Assembly: GCF_037975245.1 (NCBI RefSeq) | Contig: NC_092577.1 | Coordinates: 30,843,398-30,907,397 of the forward strand | Origin: Apostichopus japonicus | Taxonomy: Eukaryota; Echinodermata; Holothuroidea; Aspidochirotida; Stichopodidae | Length of the DNA: 64,000 bases | Reading direction: 5' to 3' | Shown: piece after piece, positions 23,601 through 38,600 of the stretch | Position numbering within the stretch: the first letter of the stretch is position 1 | How the letters are laid out: each line of letters begins with the position of its first letter | Program-made: the position numbers and the translations under genes | The notes under the pieces: model-generated | Databases searched by the model: none | The model's input: only the letters and a program-made list of their open reading frames with translations | What the model was told of the DNA's origin: nothing

Positions 23601-26600
23601 TCCTTGAGAATCAGTCTTGATAATCCCACTAACAATAGGTTGAGAAGAGAGCAGAGCAATTTATGGCTAGAACGCTTCAACGGAGACCTCTGGATTGTCC
23701 ACGGAAGGTTATCGAACTCAGCCGCAACCCATAAATGGAAGAATGACTCTTCGCCTGCCTGGGGTCATGACATCATTGTATCAAAATGTATAACTATTCA
23801 TACTTGTCTAATCTCCTTATTTTACTCATCAATTTTCTTCACCCTGATGCAAAGTTTGTTTAGTTTTTGGAAATATAATTAAAATCTTTGCAATTTAACC
23901 GGTGCTGTGGCCGAGTGGATAAAGGCGGTGGCATTTGAAGCAATGAGGCTAAGCAATCGAGAGTTTTGGGGTTTCGATCCCCGGCCGGGTCATAGTAAGG
24001 TGGGTTTTTCATCCAAGAGTCCAAGAGTTTTCTCATCTGAAACGACTTTCTAAATTGGAAAGATTCCAAATTTGAGTTAAAATGTTGAATTGGAAGCCAA
24101 GCCGACGGGAAAGTTGTATTCCACATGCCCTTGCGGGCTTCTCCCCACATTCGTGGTCGCTTAAGCGTCGTAAAAATAACTACCTGATTATTAATTTCTC
24201 ATTAGTTCAGAAATTGTCTCAGAGCTAATTTCTTTGGGGGTGACTTACTTTTATTCTTGTTGTTGAACCTGGAACCCTAAGGACACCTTCCTCTTTCAGG
24301 CCATTTTCTTCAATATATCCTATTAACTGAAAAATTCATAAAAAATATAAAGAGAAATGTTACCAAATGGTTTCTAACGCAAATGTAACTAAAAAAAAGC
24401 TATCATACATCATGACATTTTCTGTAGGAAGGTACAAGTACAGAAAACTGAACTCTAGTACAGGAGCTACAGTAGCTAAAACATGATAAAGCAGGGTCAC
24501 AATCACCATTTCTTGTACGGAGGGGGGGGGGCTATATATTACGAGAAGGGGGTCTTAAGAGAGGGGTGGCCCTGGAGGGTGCTTGGATGCGAAATTTCAA
24601 CGTTGTAGGTTGTAAAGCACATATATGTTATATGTTTATGTAACGTATGTTACAAATTTGTTTTCTCTTTTGAACTGCACATCTATGTAGTTTAGTAGTG
24701 AAGTTTTGTTCTGTACACTAGTATATATAGTTGGGCACCTGCATACAATTACAAAGCAAATTATTCAGAGAAATATAAATAGTTCTCTTGATAAACTTGA
24801 ATAACAGATAATTCAAACTGGGGGAAGTTAAGGCAAATCTACAAAAAGCTCACCCCCCCCCCCAGAGAGATGTAACCATAGATTTCTGAGATTTTATAAT
24901 TTGCAAATTCGAATCGCTATAGACACAAAATACAATGAAAAGGAAAATTTATGTCTATCAGGGTTTTCAATATGCTTTCATAATCTGAAACTAATAAAGA
25001 AAATAACAATGTTTTGCTTTAATGATAATAAGTTGTTCAAGAACTGAAAAAAACATATAGTGAACTTTAGGAAAACTTTCTAAAACTTCTTTTAATCTCA
25101 CCTTTGAAAGAAAAATAGGAACTTCAGAATCTGGTTTGAGGTCCCTGTCTCTTTCAACAAGAATGGAAAGTGGAACACCAAAGACTCCGTATTCTGTCGA
25201 GAAACCGAAATAACATAAATCAGCCTGAGACATAACGGAAGGTAACACAAAACAGAAGACATTCTAGCACAATAATATGCTAGAATGGCCAAGAAATGGT
25301 GACAAATGTCTTTACTTGTGAACTATACACATTACTTGTTAAAGACTGAGCTGTTTTGCCTAAATCTGTAATTCAAAATGGAAGTGCGAGTCATCATGGC
25401 TTCCCAGAAACATTATCCGATTCCAAAAGGACTTTTTAAAAATATTTTGAAAATTTTGGCTCGGTACAATTTGAGACGATTACTTGTGACTGTGAATAGT
25501 TTTCTCAAAATGTGAATGTGAATGTTTTCTCAAATTGTGATTTTCTCTCAAAAAGTGAAGAAACACAAAACAATTATTTTGTTAGTCATCATATTGACTA
25601 TAAATCAGGGTTGTCCAACCTACGGCCCGCGGGCCACAGTCTGGCCCCCCGTAGGGTTGCGTCCGGCCCGCCAGAGATGCTTGTACAGTACGAAATTTTA
25701 GTGAGCAGATTTATTGATAACAATTTGAAGCTATATAATCAATCATTCGAACCTTCTGGGTCCAAAAAACTGCATACAGGTCAGTTAATTTGTGTGACAC
25801 TCTCAGCGGAGGGGGGGGCGGTTGTACTTTATTCATCTGCTTTATCAGGAAGGAAAATAAATCAGTGCGCTCCGCGCGCAGTGCTCACATTTTGTTGCCT
25901 TGGGCTTTGGGCAAAAAAATCGAAAAATCGAGCGTAGGGTTCATGAGGCCCTCTCCTTCATCATAATCATTCCATGTGGCCCTCCTCTGCAAAAGGTTGG
26001 ACAACCCTGCTATAAATGCTCTTGTATTAGAGATTTATATCCATCCATGAATGTAAAAGTCTGACCTACTCTATGCAGTGTAACTGTAAGTAACACCACA
26101 ATTCCACCCATTAACACACCAACAGGTTTACTTTGAAATTTGACTATTTTTCTCCTTCCGTCAAAAACAACAGCCTCAGCGTGAGCATGCATTTATCTAA
26201 CTTTAACTTCCGCCCTATCACCTATCTATATAAGCACACTTCAAATTTTTGGGCAACAAAGATGATCAGTTTAATGGTGATACCGAACGTGACATGTAAC
26301 CACACTCCGCCGTCCGCTAATGTGATCCAACCGATGAGTCACCGTTGGAGGAAGTTTACATTAATGTGTTCATGTTATTTGCTTTCCTAGGGAGTGACAA
26401 GGAAATGTTGTGTCCACTCAACTCTCCATAAATTAGGAAATACTTGCAGATACGTTGACCTTTGTATAAAGGTTGATAATATAAACCCATGCATCAACCA
26501 TACTGATGATGGGTTATCGTTTGCAATGACTCAATCAAAATGTTGATCTTAATGTAGCCGGTTTAGTATTTATAAATTTAGGTAATTCCCTAGGTTTAGG

Positions 26601-29600
26601 AAGCCAACAGTTACTCACTTGAAAGCCTACCTATGGTTCCTTATAAGCCTATTAACTATACTCCACATCTCAACAGATTCATTCAAGTTTTGAATACATG
26701 CATGAGGTCAGTGAAGTTCTCATGAAGAAATATCTACACCGCTTTGTTAGCAAAGGCACACACCGATTCAACTCACAGTTGTTTTGCAAAAGTGTTTAAT
26801 ATCCAAGTCACATGACTGGCACGCACTGATCAACATGTTCGCAAACCCAGTCGACAAACCTATTCAGTTGTGTTGCACAAAGGATCGAGAAATAGCCGTG
26901 ACTAAACCAGTCTTTATTGTCGTAACTTTTGCATGCATTATGAGGAAGTCTATTTAAATGATATAGTCATTCCTTGTTTGCTTTTGTTTTTGTTTTTTCT
27001 TCAAATTTAGTAATCCTGTCCTTCATTGTGTGATTATTGCACAACTGCACTGAAATGGATGTATGGAATAAAGAAAATAAATTTAGGTGTTTTCCCATGC
27101 ACATTTAGAAATAGGATCATAGACATAAACCTTGGTATTCAATCATAGAAAATCACCACTTCATGTGCCTAATAATTACTGCTGTTGTCTCCTTATACTG
27201 TATTTAGCAATAATAAAAAGAGGGATTTTCCAGTTTGAACTCAGATCAAATAATCATGATCTATTTGTTTCCTGTATTGACTTGTCAGTTTGGAGATGGG
27301 GGTTACCCCTAAGTTAACTATCATTCTCCAAGCAACGATATGATTATCTTGCAAGAAAAAAAAAGACCACTCCACTCTCTAATCCCTGCCCCACCCCCAC
27401 CCCTTTACTCCCATGTTTCTTTTCTATTTTTTTTTTTAGGTTTTATCTGAAAAGCCTTACATATATGAAGCCAGTAAAGCCCTATCTTTATCTGAAAGTG
27501 TAATTTGGGCATGGATTGTTAGCAGTAATAGGTAATGAATGTATCTTGTGAGTTGTTAAAACTTGTTCTCAGCCAGCCAGATGCAAGAAATAAAAGTTCT
27601 GTTGGAAAGGGAGCACAAAACCATAGAGAACAAAAAAGGTTAGGAAACATCCTCGTTACTAAGGCAACGAGGAAATCACAAAAATGACAGCAAAGTCATA
27701 GGAACTCTTATTAATCTCTTTAACTTTACATATAATTTGAACAAAACAAAAGCTCTCTTATTATTGTCTCACCAATGACTCAGATCCTGTCCCCCCCCCC
27801 CACCCTCCCTCCTTCAACTACATAGTTTCACTCTCTGCAATGTTAGTACAAATTGCCAAATGGTTGGTCCATAATAATGCAATTTTTCTGTTCAATTTCA
27901 CCTTTGTGTATTATGAAACATCTACAAGCTGATTCAATCCAAAGATGGTTCAATTCATAGCTCATTTTTGATTGAATATTACATCAAACTACAAAATGTT
28001 AGACTGCCTTCAAAATCAAAAGGGAAGCCGAAAGCAACACCATACTTCTGAGAGGGGAACTTCCTTTATGATAACTTCCTTTATAATCTTTGTTATACCT
28101 CTATACCCTTGTGCCTGTGGTTGCTTTTTAGCTGTGTTAATATCTACTCTTCTGTCCCTCTTTGTAACATATGTTCATTTATAACCATAGGCCTCTTTGT
28201 TACATGCCCATGTTATAGCGTGTGACCTCTATGTCTCTTTGTAGCATCTGTCTTTGTTAAACCCATCTGTCTTTAGGTCACATGTCTTTGTTATATCTAC
28301 CCATATGTCTCTCTTTGTAGCTTCTCTTTACTATATGTACTCATAGGTTACCTTTGTTGCATCTCTCTGTTGTATCTACTCCTATATATCTATATGTTTC
28401 ATCTCTTTGTTATACCAACCCCTTTGTCTTTAAGTCACATGTCTTTGTTATATCTACCCATATGTTTCTCTTTGTAGCTTCTCTTTACTATATGTACTCA
28501 TAGGTTACCTTTGTTGCATCTCTCTGTTGTATCTACTCCTATATATCTATATGTTTCATCTCTTTGTTATACCAACCCCTTTGTCTTTAAGTCACATGTC
28601 TTTGTTATATCTACCCATATGTTTCTCTTTGTAGCTTCTCTTTACTATATGTACTCATAGGTTCCCTTTGTTGCATCTCTCTGTTGTATCTACCCCTATA
28701 TATATCTCTATATTTCATCTCTTTGCTATACCAACCTATATGTCTTTAAGTCACATGTCTTTGTAATATTTTCCTTTTATGTCCTTTTGTTACATCTCTC
28801 TGATTTATCTAACAATGTCCCTTTGTTTACATCTCTTTGTTGTTACTACTCATGTCTCCCCTCACTGCATCTCTTTGTTATATCTGCAACACCTGTCTTT
28901 AAATTCACCTCTTTCTTTTTATCCATTCATTTATCTCTCCTTTGTTCTATCAATTATGCCTCCCTTCGTTACACATCGACGTAATTAATCCACTCCTGTA
29001 TTCCTATTCCTCGTCTCTACAGTTCTCTCACCTTTAATTCTCTTCTTGCTGGATTTCCTGATTGGTCGATAACTGATCCCCACTCTGTCAAACATGGCTG
29101 TTAGTTCTATTAAGGATATCTGCCGGACTTTCTCGATGTCTCTCGAGGAGAGGAAGTCGACTGGTGTAATGCCAAGGCTGTCTTTATCTAAAGTAATGTT
29201 CTGTTCAAAGCAAAATATAGACAACATGATTCATACTGATGACAATCAAAGATTGGCAGCAAAGATCAAATTAAAGAGGAATAATGTAGCATGGACACTG
29301 TGAAGTTCGGACACCTAAGCCTTAAAACACCCCAATACTATAACTTCCTTTTATTGAGAAATATATATGTAAGTATTTGCTTGCACACGGGTCATTTTGG
29401 AGAAAAAAATAACTGTAGCTTCGTAGTTTTTGTGAAATTGGCTCTTGCTGTAGGTTGGCATGGTGAAATTGTTTATTTCTTAGGGGTGTCCGAACTTCGC
29501 AGTGTTCCGAACTTTGCAATACTGACTATACTACAGTATCTATCCCTGCTCCTCCCCATACCCCACCTACAACTCTCTGACACCCTGAAAATGAATGTTG

Positions 29601-32600
29601 TAGGAGAACAAAGAACCATGTCCCAGTTTGATTGATTTTTCCGCAAACAGTTACTTTTAAATTACCTTTTTCATGAGTTAGCATTACAGGTTAAACTGGC
29701 AAATTTTGCAAAATTTCAGTAATTTCCGCTTCATAATTTTGAAATGTAACATGACTATAACCAATTAATGAACAACGTTATTCGTTTTACAAGCATCAAA
29801 TAGAAAAAAATATATATGGAAATCAACTAAAAAAATTGTTTTAAATGTTTATAAAAAAGAAAAAATTAAAATTAAAAAACAAAGCCAAAATACAGCTGGA
29901 ATATAGCAAATTGTAAAAGTATTCCATCAATGTATTTCAAACTTCAAATCAGCAAGCTAGATTTTACCTAACAGTTTCATAATAACTAGGAATGAAATCT
30001 CCCTCCCAGCCACCTCCCCCCCCAATCCCCGTATAAAAGAAAATGAAAAGTAGGTATTTTACCACAAAAATACCTAATCATTCCAATAATAAATTTATGA
30101 CATCACAGCCGGATCTGATGTCAGAAGCCAAACACAAAATTCACTGAAGCGGAACACTTTGCAAATTTAGGTCATTGTTGTATCTGTAGGAGATTCTACT
30201 GAAAAGCCAACTTCAATATTACTAAGATTACATTGTTAATATGACAATAACAAGAAAAATATGGGGAGTCTGCAATTTTTAGTTACTTCAAAACAAAATA
30301 AAATTTTCAGGTAATTCGATATATACTAACCGGTAAAGTTGTGGTAAGGCTTTTGAATAGCTCCTCCTGACGAATAAATGGAGTTGGAACACCGTTGAAA
30401 TCCTGGGGGAGAATAAAGGGGAAAAATGCAAAATTTAGTAAAGAAAAATTGGTAACAAATATCAAGTCATAGATCTATCTCCCCTTCTATCGCAGAAGGA
30501 ACTACACACCTAAGGCACTGTGTCCAAAAGAACATCTTCAGCAGCTGCAAATTCCTGCTCAATGAATAACAGACAATAGAGATTGTTGTCTCTGAACACC
30601 TGCAGTGTCTATTGTGTGAAACTGTGGAGCAAGATTATGTTCTATGCAGCCTGGCTGCATGATGCTGCAGCCCCTTCAACATCCTACTTTTGACACAGTG
30701 CCTAATTAAAACTAACACCACGAGTCTGGCTATTCCTCTAAACAAAGAGGGTGGGGGGGGGGAGGGAAAGGGGTAAACTGCAGACAATTGTTGGAAGGAA
30801 AATGGTCTTTTTATGAAGTCACATTTATTGGAAATGAAATTGTAATTCCGATGATTTTTAGTATAATACAAAAATTTCCTTTCTGAAAACTGTCTTCTTG
30901 CTGCAAAATTATTTACTTAAAATTTCAGAAACAAAATTAAAGCTGACAAAAAACAAACCAAGAAAGATCAAGAACAAAAAATATGAATAACTGACAATAT
31001 TGAAAACAGAAAGATGTTGGAACAATTCACCTTCTGTGCAGTCATAAGTTGCAGAGCATTTTTATGGATTTTTTTTCTTTCTTTCGATCTCTCAAGCTCA
31101 TAATTATCAAGTTTTACATCAAAAAGAAAAAAGAAAAACAAGGTTATGATTATGTCTGTAAAATGGAAGTTAACACTAGTAGTAATGAGACAGCGTCGGA
31201 CTGTCTGGGCTAATTTCTGGCGACATTGTTTATCGTTTACCGCAAACCATCGATAAGTTTCCATCCGGTGTCTCTCTTTGAGATCTCCGAGATCTTACCA
31301 GCAATGGCTACGCTTATCTCTGGAGTATCAGAAATCTCATTTCAATCCTTAATGGTTGTTTTTAAGTCTTGGTTTGTCTTTTAAAGGCATTGAAAACTCG
31401 CCCCAAAACGCATGCTGCCCTCTGAAAAAAAGTTAACTTTCCGTTGCTTGCAAGTGAAGTGGTTTTCTTGTTGCTACAAAATGCAGACATTAATGAAACG
31501 TGATACCTTGTTATCTTTTATCTGGACCTGAGATGTCCATCGCTGCTGTGTACACTGTGTTGTGGGTATTGACCGTAGCTGCATGTATTGACTGTACACT
31601 AGTGTCTTATTACCGACGGTAGCAAGCTGTGTGTGTATTTTCTGGGATTGATGGTGGTGTCCAACACTTCTGTTACACCTCATTCGAAACTATGTCAGAT
31701 TACTGGCATCAGACGTTTCTTTGTGCCCTAGTCTTCACTCCCTTCAAAGCATGTGTGGTTGGGTTTTGTTCGTACATATACATGGTCCGTATTCCACCTC
31801 CAACTACATGTCACATTCATAATATAAATAAACTAGTTTGTCTTTCCGGATAAACATCGTATAAGTATCGTCGTTTGTTTTTGCCACGATAGGTGCGATA
31901 ATCTGTTTTTACCATTTAAAGACAAGTGTTAATTCGCAATCATGATTCTATTATTCAGACTAGGCTATACGCATAGCTGCGATGAGTTCACATTTTTCGA
32001 TATGCGCCTAGGGTAGATAAGTGCCGTGTTTTACGTGTACAAATCTATTCCGACAGAAATGCGACGAGAGGCACGCCAAACACAACCAGTTTTGTTAATG
32101 CCACAGTGATTGAATTATCTATTTTAGACACTACTTCAAAATTCTACAACCAAATTTTTTCAAAATCTATGCAAGGTAATTTGTTATTCAGTTCTACAGT
32201 ATTCAAGCGGGAAGTCTGAAGTCTATGAAATGTAGAATAGAGCAGGGCTTGAACGTGAAAGAGATTCTACAAGTACATATTATTTATCAAACCGAGAATA
32301 AATTGCACCATTTCAGAGGATCAGCAGCAGAGGTGACCAGAAAGTCATAGATATGAGTGTGCTAACTTGCTATCTGACCTTATCTTCTTACAAAATTTAA
32401 CAATTCAATTATATAAGGAATCCTCCAAACCATTACTATCTACTGGTCACATCTACTATCTTATTTCTTGGCCATTGAAGACAACGACCCCGCCCACCTC
32501 ACCTCCATGACTTGACCCTTTAGCTACCCTAGATTTCTCGATGCCTGAACTATTTTTTTACCCCTCGGCTCTGCATATAGATAGCTTCCCATTGAGCGAA

Positions 32601-35600
32601 CATGACAAAGGGAATTACCATTAGGATATACCGTGCATTGGCTAATTCCCCTATCAGATCTATCGGTCATTTTAACGACCATCCAAACATCCCTTACGTA
32701 AAATGTATGCATCCTTACGGAAGGTGGAATAACTGGGATTTCCTGTGATGTCATTTAGAATCACGACTAATAACTGTTAAATCTATCTCGAATTAAGATT
32801 TCTAAATGTCAAGCCGAAATGATCAATATTTATCTGTGATATCTGGCCCACATAATAACAGAAGATTTGATTATTGGTTAGAACACTGCTTCCTAACCTA
32901 AGAAGAGGGGGAGGGTTGACATATTCCTCTGGGGTGTAAAGTAGGAATTGGGAATGGGGGAGGGGGGGGGGAAGTGGGGAGAGTGTGCTACCATTATAGG
33001 CATAAATCCATTCAAAGGAAGCTGGTAAAGGGGATGCAAAAGGATTTTCTTTGTTTTTCAATTTCTAAGGGGACATGCAAGTGATGAAAAAGTTTAAAAA
33101 GCAACATGGGTTTAGAAGATTGTCATCACTGGTGGCATAAAAGAATTATTTTAGGGGTGAGGGTGAGGTAAGACGGATGAGGGGATTTCTTGCCTTCTCT
33201 ATTCTATCTCTACTGCCATCAATGAGTTAACTCAGTATATACTTTAGTGTTTTATTAAAACTTCTCAAAAAAACAACCGTTCCTCCCCAACCTCCCAAAG
33301 GGAAATGTATTGGAGCTAATTCACCAAATTATAGTAATCAAAAGATTGTTCCTTTTCATTATCCCAACCATTTTCTTGCACCATCCCCCTACACCCATAT
33401 CCCCTGCACCATCCCCCCTACACTCCCATCCCCCAATGGCAAATGGCTCATTACAGGACTACCATTAACCGAATGTAGGAAGACGCACTTTATTGTCTAA
33501 ACTAGAGAGGTTTATTAAGAAGAGGTTGGTACTTTCATATCAATTATTTGGTTGCTTATTATAAAAAGCTTACAAAAGCACTCCATCAACATGTACTAGA
33601 ACTTCGAAATGAAACTGAGGGGGGGGGGAGGGGGTGAGGAAAGAGAGAGGAAGGGGTGGTTCTGTTTGTTTTGTTTTTTTGGTTCTCTTTTCTATATGTT
33701 AAGTTCTGTATTTTTTTTTAGGGGAGTGTTAGTACCTGACAAGCCCTATAGGGTTTTTTTGTACACTTCCTTTCATAAGTTTTGTTTCTTATCTCCTTCT
33801 ATGTCATACGTCATACTTATGTTGTGATAGAACAAAAATAAATAATTGAAAAGAAATGAAATGAAATGCGAGTAAATGCTAACCGCAGAATCTAGTATAC
33901 GGTGATCTGAAGCCCTTTAAACTATTCGACGTCCTGGCAAATGGCCAAGTGTGCGTTGTACACCCCTGGGTATACTTTTAAGAACCACGCTGGCCTAAAC
34001 TCTACTCTACTTGGAATTGCATCCGTAATTAACTTACTAACAGACCAATTACAGCTGATGGATGAAAGTAAATACGGTAAAGTGGGGATACTTCCTGAGT
34101 GTAAACCTACTCAGAGGTCACCGGCAGATTGCCGTGTTTTCCTACCGAGTTTATTTTGCGAGGAAACAATTCTGTAACCTGGAGATGTTAATGTTCGTCG
34201 AGGAAGTGATGAGTCATCTATGACCAAGTCTAAACATTCTAGGATGATAAAACAGATGCTCTAGACAGCATTGGTGCATCCCTTAGGAGAGGAACGTTTA
34301 GTTCAAGGTGCCCATTTTGGAGGAGGGGGGGGGGGGGGGTTAGGGAGGGGAGTAAATTACCTTGGAGGGGTAATGAGATGATATGTTGCTGGTAATGGCA
34401 ATTATGCTGCTGACAACAAAAATTATAGTAGAAATTATAGTAGGTTCCTTTCAATCTTAAGGTCCGCATCCAGTTTAACAGAGTTGTTGACAATTGACAA
34501 TTCATAATCATGGACTGAATCTAAGAGACTGACTTCGGTCAGCTTGCGGCTTTATTGGCCATTATTGGCTTATCAGAGCCACAAGCTGACCGATGTCAGT
34601 CTCTTACATTCATATTTAACGTCCATGATTATGAATTGTCAACAACTCTGTAACTGGATGAAATACATTAATCTTGGAGTGACTCGAACTCGGGACCTTA
34701 TGATTGAAAGGCACCGACGTTAACCACTGAGCTAACACTCCCTAACTATCCAGATACACTCCCTTACTATCCAGATACTGTGTGAACAATACATAGTCAG
34801 TCACATTGGATTGCTTCGTAGAACACTGCAGAGGAAGCTGCATCATCTTGCAGCCAGGCTGTGTAGGATATATGTCATATTTTGTGCTTTGAAGTTTCGA
34901 GAATGGGCACTGCTGGCCTGCGAGGTAAGTCTCTATTGTTTGACATTGAGGAGTCACCCTTCCTTGCTGCAGGGGATTTTGCAGCTGCTGCAGTTTCTTA
35001 TTTTCTGACACAGTGTCTCATTAAAGCCCATACCAAAAGTGAAAGATTTAAAGAGACAAAAATCAAAGCAAAATATGGCCTTTTTTGATACTTGAGGTAT
35101 AAATAATAGAAAACTTAACTTTTATAGAGCCGTGAAAAACTTAAATTGGTTGCATGAAGGTATGTAAGGATAAATACACACTTTTGGAGAAGAAAACAAA
35201 GTGAATTTTAAAATGTGAGTTCTGGAAAAATACTCATTTTTGTTACTATTATTCCCAAGGATAATAATTTTCCCTTTCCCCACATTCACTAACCCTATCA
35301 ATTTGTATTTGATGGTTTTTGATGCTTACTTTGTAACAGGCAATCCCTGTTTTTTTTCTGTACCACATGTTTGAGTTTTCCTCCTTATGTAAATTACCTT
35401 ACTTTTTTTAACTGAATATTCATATAGTCAATATTTGGCTAAATAATAGAAATACTTTCCAGAGAGATGACGAATACATAATACCATAAGATTTTCAACG
35501 GCAATGGCTTTTCCTAAAACCCTTAATAATAACAATAATAAATGAGACTTATATAGCGCCAAATCAGTAAACAAAAGTCACTGCTCAAGGAGCTTTACAA

Positions 35601-38600
35601 AGAAAGTAAATTAATTTACCAAAAAAATGGGTCCTAAGTAGACTTTTGAAAGATTATGGGCCAGAATAGACTAAACAAACAATCTAGCAGAATAGTTTTG
35701 CATTTGTGAGGAAAACTACTGAGAATTACCTTCATGTCCCTGCCCAACCCCCCACCCATCCCCTCCCTCTTGCTCCACTTTTGTAACCCCCCTGGCCAAT
35801 GAAATTAATTCTATGTCCAATTGATCTTTCTTTCATAGCCTGAGAATTTCTTATTCTCAGCTCTCCTGTTATTATATGCTTAACTGCCAGTTGCTTACCA
35901 ATGTGGAATCTGGCGTTCTTTGGCCTCCATCAAATCCGACAACCTCTTTGGCACTGGGTACTTGCACAGGCTCCGTGTGTGTGAAACTTAAAATCTTGAC
36001 ACCTGCAAGAGTGAAGATGATGGTTCAAATTATAAAGTTGTATTAATTATCCGTGCATTTCATAGGTGGCTCAAAATATAGAATAGACTTAACATACAAC
36101 CTAGCAGAATAGTTTTGCATTTGTGAGGAAAACTACTGAGAATAAATCAAGAGTATTTTGATTCAAGTACAGTCTTTTCAAATACAGTCTCAGATAATAT
36201 CGCTTTCAGTATATCAAATATTTGCTTCCAGCCAAGATTTTGAATTAAATGGTTTTTAACAGGTTTTAGTACCGAAACCGATTTTTGCCGACCGGATTTT
36301 GGTATTATATTTTATTTTAAGGAAACCGAAAACCCCAAAAAAGACGAAATTTGAATTATGCCAGGACAAAGAAATAGGAAATTGTGAACCCTGTCATGGA
36401 TTTCAAGGAAAGTTGCACCATCCTCCTGTGTTAAAACTTTTGGTAGAGTTGGTAGGCAAAGGGCGGATCTCGTAGAATTATGAAGTAAAGTTTGTTTAAC
36501 AGTCATTCCAATCAAATCAAAAGGAGTTTAACCCCGGGTCGACCTCGCGAGGTTTGTTTCTATAGAATAGACAATTTTTTAATTTTTTTATATTTTTTCT
36601 TGGAAAAGTTGTCTATCTTCAGTCAGGGAATTGCTGGTAAATGAAGTCTTTATATAATTACATTGTACAGCTAGCCATTAACACACCCGAGCTTAGAGTC
36701 GAAGAGCTAATTAGGGAGGGATTTAACAGTCATTCTACTCACGTTAAAGCTTATATATTCTCTGTAAAAGACAACTGAACAGAAACAGAAAGACTTTTGT
36801 TGTATTCATAAAATATTCCAAAGCAGTCTTTTATAATAAACATCAAAAAGCATGGCATGCACTACTCATATCCTCTTCATTAACTTGTTTTTCATTTTTT
36901 CATTTTTTAAACACAAAATATTAAATCCATTTGGAAGAACAAAAAACCCGACCTGCTCATTGTGACTCAATATCAAGTTATTCATTTTGGGGAATAATCA
37001 AGTTTATTTTATTGTAAGTGTGAAGAGGTTTATACAGGAAATATTCCATTGAAGCATATCGAACCAGAATGGAATCGAGACCCCCTTGAATTTTTGAAAA
37101 AGGGAACAAAAAAAAAGGACACAAATCTGTTTACAATTTTGTGAGATTTATACAAACGCACACACACAATACAACACTAACTGTATGAATATTGATTGCT
37201 GTATTAATTTTCACAATTCTACATTGTCGGTGATTCTGTGGTTTCAGAGGGGCACAATTTTGTAAATTTTTACACCAAAGTCACTTTTAACCGCGGTTCT
37301 TATACCCATAGGGCTTAAGCGTCATCTGTAACTATATTGCCACCAAATATGCTAGAACATGAAATAATAGTCCCCTGTATGATAAGACTTCTACAAGGAT
37401 TTAACCACTACCCACAATGCATTGTTCCAGTGACCGAGACCTTGATTACTGTAACTGAAGAATCCTCATGGCCTGGGAATAAATTGGAGGGTGTCAAACT
37501 CCCAGAGGGTACTTTCACCTCCAGCCAAGGGGGGGGGAGGGTCTCATCCTCCACTCGAGACACAACTTTCATTTCTTTTTTTTATTTATTTGTGTTATCA
37601 CAAGATTCAGGTGATAACTCCCTCAGGAATCTGACCCCCAACATCTTAATCCTCCTTTGTAGGGGTGGGGGGGGGCGGTATCAGATCCAGGGCCCCAGTT
37701 AAAAATAACAAGTGCCAAAATTTGGTGGATCAGGGGTGACCCGTGATCATGATGGCAAATGACGTCATGTCCAGTTCCCAGCTGATACAAGGGTGCATAC
37801 AACTATTACATACATGTGGAAAACATCGACATGACTTGCTGCGTTGTATGTAACTTCCTGTTTGTTGATCGCCAGCTTGTGGTCTGATCCCCCGCGGAGA
37901 ATTCAACGTAGATGAGAAAGTGGATTGAAATATTTGTGGTTTTGGAAACACACTATGAAGATTGGAGGATTAAGTGTGAAAGCACTCTATGACATTTTGT
38001 CGGACAAATCAGTGGCGGAGCGTCCATACAGTCAGGGGGGGGGGCGATGCCCCCCTGACGGACTAAAATGGACTGCTGGCGCCCTTTTCAGCTCTTTACC
38101 ACTTTTTACTTATTCGTGATTATTGACTTTTTTATTGCTCTCTCATCTACTTAACATTTGTCACATGTTGTTGGTGTAATTTGGCGATGACACCTATTTA
38201 TTCTTCGTTTATCTGCAAATTAGCCAGGCCCGGAAAGGGTCATTTCCGGCGATCTAGGGAGTATCTTTACTCAAAAAAATTTCTGTACGCTACGCGCCAA
38301 CCAGTGGTGGCGCTCCGTTTAGATAGTGTCCAGAGCTGTATATAGCTCTGATAGTGTCGATGGCGCCCCTACAGACCATTCTCGCCCCTCCTGACCAATA
38401 CCCCTAGCTCCGCCACTGGGACAAATGGCAGTGAAATGTCACCTACGGTTTATGTATATAGGAAGTTAAGGTGGCATACTCCTATTAGAGTCTATATCCA
38501 TCCGCCTGATTGTTCTCCTTCAGGAAAAGTGCCAAAATGTAGGAGGAGAACATCTTTTTGGACCTGTTATCAATCAGGAACTGGTTTTTTTATGGCTTGC

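Noticed and set aside
23900-23992. Functional tRNA-Leu or tRNA-Ser gene
   Set aside because: A and B boxes are present, but the acceptor stem does not close and the segment continues into a ~200-bp body shared with 38.8-39.1 kb, so it is a SINE head.
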